In this document: one piece after another, positions 33,160 through 44,813 of the stretch | Position numbering within the stretch: position 1 is the first letter of the stretch | Layout: each line of letters starts with the position of its first letter | DNA from: Monomorium pharaonis | Lineage: Eukaryota; Arthropoda; Insecta; Hymenoptera; Formicidae | Direction: 5' to 3' | Length of the DNA stretch: 64,000 nt | Assembly: GCF_013373865.1 (NCBI RefSeq) | Contig: NC_050472.1 | Span: forward strand, 14,830,360-14,894,359 | Made by a program: the position numbers and the translations under genes | Notes under the pieces: generated by a model | Database searches by the model: none | Told to the model about the DNA's origin: nothing | What the model saw: only the letters and a program-made list of their open reading frames with translations

Positions 33160-33512
33160 TACACGCATCGGCAGAAATGGTGTCCTTCGGCGTAAAAATT
33201 GGGGATTGCGCCGGTGTTGCATCCTTCACCAATGCCACACGCTCAAGAAGGATAGAGTTATAATGAGTGAGAAGACGTGATACCGATTCGCTGGTGTCCA
33301 ATATCCGTTTCACTCGCACTCAAGCGAAAAACGTCATTAGTATTCTTGAGCGTGTGGCATTGGTGAAGGATGCAACAGCGGCGCGATCCCCACTTTTTTG
33401 ATCCTCCGCGTCTCCACTTCACCGCGCGCCTAGTAACACGTACGGCGCTTCATGTATGTGGGTGATCGCCGCGCTGGACTCCGAGGGACACCATTTCTGC
33501 CGGTGCGGTGTA
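33160..33512. mobile_element. Foldback MITE with perfect 32-bp internal inverted repeat
   Basis: Outer arms ATCGGCAGAAATGGTGTCC / GGACACCATTTCTGCCGGTG; inner arms 33216-33247 and 33345-33376 are perfectly complementary over 32 bases (key word CACCAATGCCACACGCTCAAG is split by a 97-bp loop). Non-coding. Confidence 0.8.
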
Positions 33513-33739
33513 CTATAAATTTTAAATTAAAATTTGATATTAGAAAAATTCTGAAAGACATATATTGAAATAAATTCTAATAAACATTATAAGTTTTTAA
33601 AATATATTATTTATTATAATGTAAACATATTTTATTACATTTTTAATTACAATCACAGTTAAATTACAGATGCGCCTACAAGATGCGCAGTATATGGACG
33701 AAATTCATAGACCGATTTTAAGTTCAAGAATTGTCTTAA

Positions 33740-34633
33740 GGGGCTACATACACCCAGACACGTAAAAAATAGGCCTTTTTCTCGATCTTTTTTCGAAACG
33801 TAATGTATGTAATTAATCCTAGTTTTCTTTACTTTAAAATACATTCTTAGAACATGTTTCAGAATAAATTTGAACTAAAAATATTAAAAAATGCGGAGAT
33901 ATTGTCCTCGTCGCAAGACCTTGTTAAAAAGAGGTGCTCCGCGGTGCCAATTGCAGCTCGTACAGAACTTATCTGAAACAGACCAGCCTAGAATTTTCTT
34001 AAACTGAATGATATTATCTAGTCTTTATCGTGGCCGATTTTTAAAATATCGATTTTTTGCAAAATGGCGGCCGTTTCAAGAAAAAAAGCAATTTTTTAGG
34101 GTAAAAGTCGGTCGTTTTTTTAACTTAAAAAAAAGTAAGAGCTCTAAAAAAACCGCCACGATAAAGACTGCCTTTTTTTTGTGTAAATTAAGCCTTCCAA
34201 ATTTTATGTAAATCGGTCTAACCGTTTCCGAGATATTTTTGGCACGCGTTTTGAAAACATGGTTTCGAGAGAAACGCGTTTAAAGTTTGACATTCAGTTA
34301 AAACGTAGATAATTTCTTTTCAAACTTACATGGAGTCATCCACTCCAGGGCCATACAGTGAACCCTCCCCAGATGTAGCGGCTTCAAAGGCTTCGATTCT
34401 AGCTTGCCGGCGTAATATTCTTGCGTAAGCTATCTGCTGCAAAGGATTAGAAGGCGCTCATCGCGCCCCAGCATCGTCAAACGCGCTTGGACCTTTCTCG
34501 CTATATCTCCGACAATTTTCAAGGAATCACTTTGAAACTTGCAAGGGATATTCTCAAGACCTTATACTTTACGAATATGCAAAAAACGAAAAATCCATTT
34601 TTTCAAAATTTCTGGGTGTACATATGTAGCCCC
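33740..34633. mobile_element. TTAA-flanked MITE
   Basis: Ends GGGGCTACATACACCCAG and CTGGGTGTACATATGTAGCCCC, bordered by TTAA (33736-33739 and 34634-34637). Length 894 bp, no transposase. Same class as the elements at 7925 and 17380. Confidence 0.8.
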
Positions 34634-34727
34634 TTAAGTCTGACCACGAGCAGACTTAAAATTTATTTAACCAATGAAATAACAGTATTGACGTCTCAAG
34701 ATTGTACTTAAGATGAATCTTGAATAA

Positions 34728-34860
34728 CCTAATCTACAATGATGAAGGATTTAAGCTTTAAGCCATAAGAAACTGACTAATCACAGTAGATTTTTATAAG
34801 AATTGTGATTGGTCAATTTTTTCGGCTTCTTAAAGCTTAAATCTTTATTGTAGATAAGGC
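34728..34860. mobile_element. Small foldback MITE
   Basis: TAATCTACAATGATGAAGGA...TTTAAGCTTTAAG pairs with CTTAAAGCTTAAATCTTTATTGTAGAT across about 130 bp. Confidence 0.65.
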
Positions 34861-35913
34861 CTAAGTCTATGAGCTTTCCGATCGTAGCCATAATAGTTAT
34901 AAGATAATTCCTATTGGAGAAAATTAATAACTAGTTATAACGGGTCCCTTTCAATAACAGTTACAAAGTACTAGGTATAAAAATACTGCTCATTACTAGT
35001 GAATGGTTTTCGTACTTGGTACTCATTAACTTTTGATCAGGAGGTTGTAACGTGCAACATATTGCAATTTAGATCAGTTTCACCGGGATCCGTTTTCTCT
35101 ATGGCTGGGTCTGGAGTCTTTTAATTAAATGAAAAAGTTACAAAAAAAATTTACACTATCTTAAAATTCTAATCCGAAATTGTGATATATGTACATTATT
35201 CATAAAATACATTTAAAAAAATAAAATATATAATTTATTTTATAATCCATATTTTGTGATTGTTGTGTTATTTAACGTGATCTAATTTTAAAAAAGGTTA
35301 TATTTTAATAGGAATGATTATGGATTAATTTAAATAACGGATTTTAAATATAAATTAACTTAACTTTTAATTTAGCTTTAATTAATTTTAAACTTTAACT
35401 TAATTTAATTGTAAAAAATTAACTTATTTAACCTTGCTCTTTTGTCAAATACAATTAAATCTTTGAGTACACACTTCCTGCCTGTAATATTCAGTACACA
35501 TATGGAGTCAAATTACTGAGGAAACAAACTAACTGAGGAAGTATTGCAACGATGCTATTGGTTTTTTGGTCTGAAAAAATTCTGGTACAAAGTTTACATA
35601 TAAAAAAATGCTATCTGATGGTATGGAAAAGAGAAAATTGTTGCACGTAGTCAGGAAAAATTGAAACGTTGACGCTCCGGAACGTACGGTAACCGTTCAA
35701 TAACAAAGTACAAATCTTAAATAAATAATAGATGTCACATTGAGGCCTGTTTTAACTTTCTTAGTTAAAAATATTTCAAGGCAAACTTTATTGGAATTAT
35801 ATTGACCTCTAATGTACTCAAAGAGTTAATTGTAGTGTTTAAAATCAGCAGATTGATATATTAATTTATTTAAAACAAAATAGAGAGTAATCGAGATTCT
35901 TATGTTTTTCAAG

Positions 35914-36054
35914 GCACATTGCGTGGCAGACCTTTTCAAAGAGGAGAGAGAGAAACATTGTTCCATAGAGAAGCATCAGTCTACTGATTATGAAATGGAA
36001 ACTGGTGTTACTGGCACACAGGTGAATAATGGCACTGGTAATCGCAATTGTTGA
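35914..36054 (+). CDS. PAP2 lipid phosphate phosphatase (wunen-like), terminal exon
   Basis: Acceptor TTTTTCAAG (AG at 35912-35913), then AHCVADLFKEEREKH and a hydrophilic tail to TGA at 36052-36054, 46 codons before the stop. It joins in phase 0 to the exon ending SALVV at 10206. A VxDLFK segment just after the last membrane helix, followed by a charged, variable cytoplasmic tail, is what insect wunen/LPP proteins have at this place. The intervening intron is about 25.7 kb and full of transposons. An extra small exon in that intron cannot be excluded, but none is needed for the frame or the family architecture. A transcript read would settle the junction. Confidence 0.82.
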   Translation, partial: AHCVADLFKEEREKHCSIEKHQSTDYEMETGVTGTQVNNGTGNRNC

Positions 36055-37434
36055 CCCAACAAGCTTGCTCTTCGCTTATTAAACGCAACAAGGCCGTAAC
36101 TGTTTGCTAATTGTCCCAGAAAATTAAACTGGATTTCTCATGACACATCAGATGAGATTAGATCTTGTTGGGTCGCGTCTTCAGGACAGCCTTCTCCAGC
36201 CGGACGTTTTTAGCATTCAACGAGTTCTAGATCTTCAAAAAAATACTTTTCTAATTCAAAGACAGTAAATCATCTTATACTATTACTCAACTACACCGTG
36301 CTTCTACCGTCTTTTCTCTTTAAATTCGTATAAGTGATTTGAGCCTCGTCGATGCTGTTACGGATTCATGAAAAGGAGAAGAAAGAAGAAATGAAGTGCA
36401 ATGTAGTTAAAGCTTGTAAATCCTTTTGTTTTTTGTTGAGCTTTGTGTGATTTATTATGTGAATGTGTTTGTTGTGGAATACGATGCACTTTCATTACAG
36501 CGAGGAGCGACAATTCTTTATTGTGCTTTCTTTAGCTTTCATCGTTTGAAGAGTAAATGTGTGTCTTTAAAAACTTATATTTGTGTTACATTCTTTGGTT
36601 GGTTAGAGAAAAATAGGATATATGATTTTTATATATGCGAAGAATGAGCTGTATTAAGTAAAAATGAAGAAGAATACGTTATTTTTATAGTTGATATTTA
36701 CAGAGTTTTAGATAAGAACAACGATATATTTATTACTTTCATTGATCACATATTTATTTTTAATCGACAGATTGAGTGCTCTCAATCCTTTTACGCTTAA
36801 TGTAATGCAGACCAATCGTTCACTGAGTATTTTATTATGAAAAATAAAAACTCAGTAATTAGAAGTATGATATTTTATTAAATTAATATATATTTTTTTA
36901 CTATTTATTACTGATATTACTCTTTATTTTGTTATTCAAATAATTTGCCTGTTCAGTGCGATAATCGAAATATGTTCGAAGAAGTTTTGAATGCGCACGT
37001 CAATGGAACAACTATTTCTTTATGATTAAAATGCTTTACATGCAATGATCTATTTTATAGAGCAGATAAAATCTAGTAGAATTGCAGCCAATAGTCAGAG
37101 TGCAATTGTAAAAGAGTCGGATTGTGAAAGAGACATTTGAAAGAGAGGTATAATATTTAAGATTTAATAAGATTTAAATCAATTTTGACCCCTATGAACG
37201 AGTTACGCAAATTGTCTATGATAATTAACATGAATATTATATAACAATCACGAATTATATAGTGTAGATTCTGGTTAAAATTTTTTCCAAATTTTTTATA
37301 CAGTTTTCTAAAATTAAAAAATTTTTTGATATGTAAATTTTATTAATATTTTTAGCATTTTCACACTTTCGAACTGATTAGAATATTTTACACAAATATT
37401 ATTTAAAATATTTTTTTCAAATCAACACTATGTA
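36055..37434. other. Probable 3' untranslated region and AT-rich downstream sequence
   Basis: Follows the phosphatase stop codon. The first ~250 bp is compositionally balanced and likely 3' UTR. AATAAA-type words occur (for example near 36843), but the true poly(A) site cannot be chosen. No second gene is seen. Confidence 0.4.
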
Positions 37435-37621
37435 ACAAGGAGATACCAGAGTGTGATAATAATCGATTTGGATGAAACTTATTCTATCGATATATTATTA
37501 TATCAAGTATTACTGGGTAAAAAGATAATCGACAATACTCAACCGTTCTTGAGAAAATTGCAAGTAAAAATTACGAACGCCATATCAACCCAATGAAGAG
37601 AACTTTTCAGCAAGAATCGCG

Positions 37622-37692
37622 TAGCACAGCGGCAGCGTGCTGGACTCGTATTTTTGATACTGCGGGTTTAAGTCTCGATAAGCAACTTTTTT
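37622..37692 (+). ncRNA. tRNA-like sequence (left arm)
   Basis: Internal polymerase III A box TAGCACAGCGGC and B box GGTTTAAGTCTCG with anticodon-arm-like sequence between them. A full cloverleaf with a matched acceptor stem is not evident, so it is more likely a tRNA-derived module than a working tRNA. Confidence 0.5.
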
Positions 37693-38142
37693 TTCCTTAA
37701 GTAAACAATTTTTTTTTAATGACATACAATTTTTAACATAAAATTAATATAATATGTTTTAATTATTGATTTCATAAAAGTGCATATACAACGCAAATAA
37801 ATTTGAAACGTTTTATTTGTGTAGAATTAGACGGAAAAATACAAGTTGCAGGATGATATTTATTATAAAAACAAACGAAGCAATAATTCGCACGACAACT
37901 CGAGCATCGTATAAAAGCAGCCTAAAACGTTTCAAATTTATTTGCGTTGTGTATATTTTATTGCTGTCATTGTGTTTGAAAATAAAATTATATCTATTAA
38001 TTTCCAGTCATTCAATAGAATATATAACGAATTTACCACAAAGAAAAAAAATGCACTTTTATGAAATAAATAATTAAAACATATTATATTAATTTTATCG
38101 TTTTACTTTTAGCAAAAAAAAAATTTTTACTCAAGAAAAAAA

Positions 38143-38215
38143 ATTGCTCATCGAGACTTGAACCCACAATGTCGAAATTTCGAGTCTAGCATGCTGCGGC
38201 TGTGCTACGTGCTTC
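38143..38215 (-). ncRNA. tRNA-like sequence (right arm)
   Basis: Mirror copy of the left-arm module; the minus strand reads GTAGCACAGCCGCAGCATGC and then GGGTTCAAGTCTCGATGAGC, with a better B box (GGTTCAAGTCT) than the left copy. Confidence 0.5.
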
Positions 38216-38726
38216 TTGCTTTTAAACGTTCTCTTGTTTGAGTTGATATGGCGCTCATAATTTTCTCGCGAACGGTTGAGTATTGTCGATTATCCTTTTA
38301 CCCAGTAATACTTGACATGATAATATATTAGTCGAATGAGTTTCATCCAAATCGATTATTATCACATTCTAGTGTCTCCTTGTATTATAAGTACTAAAAT
38401 AAGAATGTTTAACCCTTTGATTTTCACATTAAATTCTTTCAGTAGATTTTTTTGAAACTTTTTATACCTATGTTTTTTGAACACTGATTTTGAATCTGAA
38501 TTCAAATTTTGCGAATTTAATATGACGGATCTAATATGGCTGCCATTAGGTAGTAAATTAGTTAAAATCTATATATTTTTGCAGTAAATTCATTTTTTTA
38601 GGTTTTGTTACAGATCTAAGGTAGAATGATATAGATAATATCAAAATTCAAAATAGCAGACACAATATATATGGCTGCCTACATGAGGTATAATACTTTT
38701 AGCAACCTTTAATATTCAAGAACTTC

Positions 38727-40272
38727 CCCAAATAACACATATTAGTCAATTTGATGTCAAAAAGACATCAAATTGACTCAAAATTCGTCATTGATTTAAA
38801 ATGACTTTAACTTGATTCTATTTTGACCTCATGTTTTTTTATTAATTTCCATTATATCTGGTATGTGAATGCATTATTTGCGTAAATTTGTGTAAGGAAA
38901 GTGATATCTGTAAATAAATAAACGATATTATGACATAAAATTATTTTAACTTGGTTAATTTAACTTAATCTTCTCATCTCTATATGTAGGACTTCCAAAA
39001 TATCTGAAAAAATATAAGTTTTACAAAAAATGTTGTCAATTAAGTTGTTATATGTATAATGTCAGGTAAAAAGATGTATTTATTAAACTTATCACAATTT
39101 AACTCATAATATTATTACGTGGCGCATTAGGGTTTTCATAATTTATTATAAATGACAACGCTTTACACTAATATTTAAACACGTGTAGAATGTAACTACA
39201 ATTAACATGCTTTTAAATTAAAATTAATAAATAATAAATTAATATTTATATTAATTTACAATAAATATGAACTTTATTTAATTTAATAAAATAATATAAT
39301 AAATATTAATTTATTAAATTAATATTAATAATAAATTTAATAAACATTAATTAAAAGTTAATATTTATTAATTCACAGATAATAAAGTTACACAGTTCGG
39401 TTTCCTGGTCAGGTTTGAGTTACATTTACATAACTCACTTAATTTTTTGTTACAAGTTTTAGTACAATTATTTTTCATGTATTGGAAATAAAGCATTATT
39501 GAAAGCACTATGCCTACTCGTGCAGAGGCTGCCCTTCTTCTCCTCACCTAAGAGAAATAACGTCTGCGGTCCACTTGACGCTACAAATGCTTCGAAGCGT
39601 TTAATTGACCAATCGAAACAAAGAATTTTACGAATTGAGAAATCAAAGAATGCTTCGAAACTTTTGTAGCGTCAAGTGGATCGTAACCAATGATTAAAAA
39701 GACGTCGATGTCGATTCGACATCATTTCTCAATGTGTCAGTATTTATGGCATAGTGATTGATTAATCCATTAATCATGGTTAGACCAATCTAAAAAGTAA
39801 TTATTGGAACCTTCACTTTAGGCCAAAAGAACATTTTAGGCGTAAAAAAATTGTTTTAATTTGTTTATAACAACTACGAAAATCGACTTTAAAAAAAATC
39901 TAATAGCGATTTAATAGCCATTCGATTGTACGGAAAAATTACATGGAAATCATGTATTACATTGTTAAAAATATTTTTTATTTTGCTGCGCGCAGTGATA
40001 TTATAAACAATTTTTCGCTGTCTGTACCCGTTACTACCCAATCGCATTTCTGTTATAAATTGTGATTGGAATTTTCTTTATGACTACAATTATGTAGCTA
40101 TGCAAGTTTATGGGTAAATTTTATAAAATGGTCAATGTGATGTCATTTTAACATCCAAATGACATCAAAAATTGATCAATATCGAGGAACTGATTGCCGT
40201 CAAAATGACTTCGTTTAATTTGACTTCAAGTTATCAGTTTGTCGTCATCTTGACTAATATGTGTTGCTTGGG
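38727..40272. mobile_element. CCCAA-terminated element with iterated TTGACATC words
   Basis: Ends CCCAAATAACACATATTAGT (38727) and its complement-like ACTAATATGTGTTGCTTGGG (to 40272). Subterminal regions are strings of TTTGATGTCAAAAAGACATC-like words and their complements. A small foldback (39562-39692) is nested inside. Confidence 0.75.
39562..39692. mobile_element. Small foldback MITE
   Basis: GGTCCACTTGACGCTACAAA pairs with TTTTGTAGCGTCAAGTGGAT; inner words GCTTCGAAGCGTT / AATGCTTCGAAAC also pair. Confidence 0.75.
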
Positions 40273-42826
40273 TTTTATCTCAAAAACGATACATCTAAGC
40301 GAGATATCACAAAAGACCATTTATATTGTAAATTTGGGGTAGAATACAGCTACACTTTTCTAAACTTAAAATTTTCAGTTTTTAGTATTTCCACCATGTT
40401 GGATCCACCATTTTTAATTTTCAATTTTGACCTCAGATTAGTAATCAGCAACCCCAAAAACCCTTGATACCCGAAAATAATTAAATTTAATATAAACTTT
40501 TGGAGAAATTGAATTTTTTTCTGAAAAACTCGATCACTTTTTTCACATTTAAATTATTATGAATCACTAAAGAATAATTGGGTGCAAAAAAACATTGCAA
40601 ATAAAGTAAACTAAGTATTTCTATAAAAATCAAACATCATTATTATAGTATCTGGAAACAATAATTTTTATACGTATATAAAAACAATAATTTTCATAAT
40701 ATAAAAATAAAATAAGTGAGAAGTATATTTTCCACTGGCAATGAAAAAGTTAAATTAATTTGGATTACTAGACACATGTATTTGTACTAGTATAGTATTT
40801 CATATTCTGTCTAAATACTTTATTCACTTTTATTTGTGATCTCAACATTGAGTGCTTGCTTTCAGAACATCACTTTATTATCGTTTTGTTAAAATCCACA
40901 TAGTTGAGAAATATCGCCACTCTTGTAGCAATTTAGTTTTCTATTCTATCCAATGCAATTTTTGAATTACGAAAAATAGAACTTTATCATTGCTATGTAT
41001 TGTTTGTTCAATTCCATTATTCAGAAAAACAAATATGACAAAAATATGAAAAAAATCCATATTAAAAAAAACTTTATATGCATGCTCAACCTATAATTTC
41101 TAAAAATAACTTACAAAATCTAAAAACAATAAATCTGAACACATATGTGAAAGTCTCTTCTAGAAATCTACATATGTGAATTCTTATATATTCTAATAGC
41201 ATTTTATATTTTTTAATAAAAATTTGTGAAGAATGTGAGAGAGAAAGAAAATATTGAAAGTATTATTTTAAACATTTTCAAAAATTTAAAATATGAAAAA
41301 TTCTGAAAAATTGTATGAAAAATTATGAGAAAAATTTTCACTAGGGGAAGTATCAATTTTTACTCATTCTTTATAATATTCCAGACTATTCGCTATATCC
41401 TACAACTTTGTCTTCTAGTAAATAGTGGATAAGATTCATTAAGATATATACTTTATTTATATGACGATATTAAGTTTCGGCATTAGAATAATGCTTTCTA
41501 ATTTTATTCTAGTGTTTTCTTCTTTCTTAAATATTTAAAAAATTTTTAATCAAAAAAAGTTAATATAAAAATTAATATAAAAAAATTTAATTAAACTTCT
41601 AGAAGATCGGCCCTTTTTTAAATAATATTTTTAGTTTTAGTACTAGAACATTTTTGTTCTTATAAATCTTATAAACTATGAAAAAGATAACGTTGCTTCT
41701 AATATTGCTATAAGCGCCTAATATTAGACTTTGGAAGAAAATAAGTGGTTATTTTTTTGTATTTGAACTTTATATTATTGTTTATTATTAAAATGATTGT
41801 TTAACGTTATTTGCAACAAAAATGTGTTGAAAAATATATGTAGAAACATAATTATGTCGCACTTTGTGAAGTATAAGGCAGTAAAATGTCATTATTCAAA
41901 GCAACATCAATTTATTTCGAAATAAATACTCATTATAATGAAGGAAGTAATTTTAGCTAAACAAATAGTGTTTTCAGTAAATCTAATTATAAACTATAAA
42001 ATAATTAGGCTTCTGGTTCCGAAGAGGTTAATAAGTAAATTTGTATTATTTGAAATAACAATATTATATTCTGTAATAAATTGTAGAAAAGAAAGTGGTA
42101 TTATGGCCTTTGTAAATTATGGTCACGCAATACCTCTCTTATTAGGTGAGGAATTCTTGTGATTATTTGTGAAATTATTTGTTTTATTTGTTTAAACGTT
42201 TCATATTCAATTATACTAGAGTTTCCAAAGTGAGTGATATCTTTTGGGAATGCTAAAATAGAGCGGCAATAGTAGATTTGAGTGTAATTGAGAGGCGTTG
42301 ATAAAAATAAGGTGACAGTGACAGCATAAAGAAAGAAGAAAGATAAGACAATTTTGAAAAACCTTTTATACATGTTTCTTGAACATTAATAAATTGATAG
42401 TAGTGCACTGGATTTATTCCCAGAATAGAATTAAGATTATTTTTAATGTTATTCGAAATTTTTATTTTACTATTATTTTTTGTTATCTTAATTTTCTATG
42501 TCTCTATGTTTAATGCGATTATTATTATATAGCTTATTTTAATAAATAATTTTAAACTTCTCAAAATATTTTATTTATTTTACTTTTATTTAATATGTAG
42601 AACGTAGGTAGAAATATATAAAAGATACATAAACAACGCAAATGCCATTGCATCCTTTTGTTTTTCTTAAAGAGGGTAGGGTAGAGTTTCAGAGTTTTTT
42701 ATTATTATTATTATTATTATTATAAAAGGAATGTTAGGATGAGTAAGTTGGAATCTTTGAACTATACATATTTCGAGTTAAACAATAGTATAAATTTTTG
42801 CTAATATAGGTCCCTAAGCATGTCTC
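40273..42826. other. AT-rich sequence without a recognised gene
   Basis: No gene, RNA or element boundary is supported. Short open frames at 41938-42162 (+) and 42101-42373 (-) overlap each other and show no recognisable homology. A (TTA)n run lies at 42701-42722. Confidence 0.4.
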
Positions 42827-43004
42827 ACAAGGGGACCTTACGGGTCATGGGTCATCGATTTATTTTATACTTATAGGATTTGAAGATCAGTACCCGGACT
42901 TCAATTTCCTAAAGCAGTACGATGCGCTTCTCAAAAATACTCGAGAAAATCGATTTTGAAGATTTCCGATATCTTTAAGTACAGAAAATTTTGACGTATT
43001 GTTA

Positions 43005-43082
43005 GAGCAGCTCGTAGCCGAGCGCACAGAGCTTTAGTTTCGTAAGCCCGGAGTAGCTGGTTCGATTCTCGCTGGTCCCAAT
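43005..43082 (+). ncRNA. tRNA-like sequence (left arm)
   Basis: A box TAGCCGAGCGC with a D-arm-like stem GCTC/GAGC, an anticodon-arm-like GCTTT...TAAGC with a 7-base loop centred on TTT, and a B box GGTTCGATTCT. The sequence ends GGTCCCA. The module is tRNA-derived; aminoacylation is not supported because the acceptor stem is poor. Confidence 0.55.
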
Positions 43083-43654
43083 TTTTTTTTAATAAGTCAA
43101 TGCAGTTTTTTTTAAATTGTATATCTTAACATTTATCAAATTGAAATGCTAATTAATTATTAAATATTTATTTGTTATTTTTTAAATAAAAATTAACATC
43201 CCTTTATTTTTATTTAACGGTAAAGTACGAATAACACATCTGCTCTCTCGGAACCCTTACTTCTCCCATTTTTTGCAAGGCTGTTCTTTGTTCACGACTA
43301 GATGCGAAAGAATGGGGATCGACCAGAATCGACTTACAATAAACTCGACTTGTAAACTCCGACTAACGTGTTAAAGATACAGCGTAAAATGTAAGCGATA
43401 AAATAACTGAATATTATTTGTACATATTATTTTTGCATTTAACAATAAGACGTTTTTCATTTTTGTACCAAATTTTAATTTATTATAAATATTCGCATTT
43501 TCAAGCAAGTGGCAATTAAAAATACAAAGTTGTTAATTTTTATTTAAAAAATAACGAATAAATATTTAATAATTAATTAGCATTTCAATTTGATAAATGT
43601 TAAGATATAGGATTTAAAAAAAACTCCATTGACTTATTAAAAAAAAATTGGGGG

Positions 43655-43728
43655 CAGAGCAAGAATCGAACCAGCGACTTCGCGCTTACTAAACTAGAGC
43701 TCTGTGCGCTCGGCTACGAGTGGCTCTG
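43655..43728 (-). ncRNA. tRNA-like sequence (right arm)
   Basis: Inverted copy of the module at 43005-43082; the minus strand carries CGTAGCCGAGCGCACAGAGC and GGTTCGATTCTTGC, so both polymerase III boxes are retained. Confidence 0.55.
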
Positions 43729-44813
43729 ACGATAGGTCAAAATTTTCTGTACTTAAAGATATCGGAAATCTTCAAAATCGATTTTCTCGAGTATTTTTGA
43801 GAAGCGCATCGTACTGCTTTAGGAAATTGATGTCCGGGTACTGATCTTTAAATCTTATAAGTATGAAAAAAATCGATGACCCATGACCCGTAAGGTCCCC
43901 TTGTCAGGTCTAATGCAATTTTTTGTAGTTTTTATATGGAAATAATTTGATGAGCATAGTTAATATATTTACATATATTATAAATTTTGAATACTGCAAT
44001 TTATATACTAAATAGATCATTCATACATATTTGCATATTTTCTGTACATTTTCTCTTTATTTTGACAGATTGTCATTTTATAACACGGTTGTGGTTTTTT
44101 AAACAAAATCAATTTTTTAAATCTATTTTAGTAGAGAAATTATTATCATTCCTGTTTTTCTTTGATCCAATATGTGGTATCATCACATTTTTACAAATGA
44201 TATTCTAAGTACTAGAAATTTTGCAATTTTGATCTAAAATTGATTGAACAACATTAATGAATGGAAAGAGGAAGATTAAGTTTTTACTTTAAAATATTAA
44301 TTAACAAAGTTATTGTAAAAAATGTAAATTGAATCATAATACCGTCTTCTTATCTATCAAATATAAATATTATATAAATATTGTATTAAATAATATAATA
44401 ATTTTTAAATTAAAATAAGAATTTTTTTCTAATTTTAGAACTTAATTCCTGATTATTATAAAATAAATAAATGGAAATAGGAAAAAATACAATATTAAAG
44501 TCATTTCCTAATTCTGGCAATTAAAAATCTAATTATGACGATCTACGAAATGAATTCGTATCAATCTGTTTTAATCTGACTTTTGCGAGCATGATTCATT
44601 TACATTCAATTTTGATAAATTTATTGCCATTTTTAAGATTAATGGAAGAGAAGAGAGATAGATTCTTATAGTTACAAGGAGAACTTGTCAGATAAACAAT
44701 GCAAATTGTAACCATACTTTAATAGTTTATCGAAGGCAAACCTCTTGTACATAAAATATAAGGTATAAATGGGTAGCCATTCAATAATAATTAAAAACAA
44801 AAATTTTCATGTC

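Larger units (their letters stand above)
33008..34998. mobile_element. hAT-type non-autonomous element with nested insertions
   Basis: Ends TAGTGATGGGC (33008) and GCTCATTACTA (to 34998), flanked by 8-bp GTGGATGG (33000-33007) and GTGAATGG (34999-35006), a 7/8 match. Subterminal AATAGTTATT / AATAACTAGTT words resemble each other at both ends. Three smaller elements (33160-33512, 33740-34633 and 34728-34860) are nested inside. Confidence 0.75.
37435..38383. mobile_element. Palindromic element with a tRNA-like module in each arm
   Basis: Ends ACAAGGAGATACCAGAGTGT and the complement CTAGTGTCTCCTTGT. Arms of about 350 bp pair. Each arm carries a tRNA-like stretch: left (about 37628-37690, + strand) has TAGCACAGCGGCAG, a perfect A-box fit, and GGTTTAAGTCT as B box; right (about 38145-38215, minus strand) has the same in the opposite orientation. 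No protein-coding sequence. Confidence 0.8.
42827..43904. mobile_element. Palindromic CAAGGGG element with tRNA-like modules
   Basis: Ends ACAAGGGGACCTTACGGGTC (42827) and GACCCGTAAGGTCCCCTTGT (to 43904). Arms of about 260 bp are nearly identical complements. Flanking 8-mers CATGTCTC and CAGGTCTA match at 6 of 8 positions, suggesting an old 8-bp target duplication. The arm interiors carry tRNA-like modules at about 43005-43082 (+) and 43655-43725 (-). Confidence 0.85.

Noticed and set aside
41938..42373. Two overlapping opposite-strand frames, one (42373-42101, minus) with a hydrophobic N-terminus like a signal peptide
   Set aside because: The two overlap and cannot both be real. AT-rich DNA readily yields Phe/Ile/Leu-rich starts. 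No mature domain, cysteine pattern or splice partner supports either.
37622..43728. Calling the four tRNA-like sequences as genuine tRNA genes
   Set aside because: A and B boxes are present but matched acceptor stems and complete cloverleafs are not, and each lies in an element arm, so they are reported as tRNA-like only.
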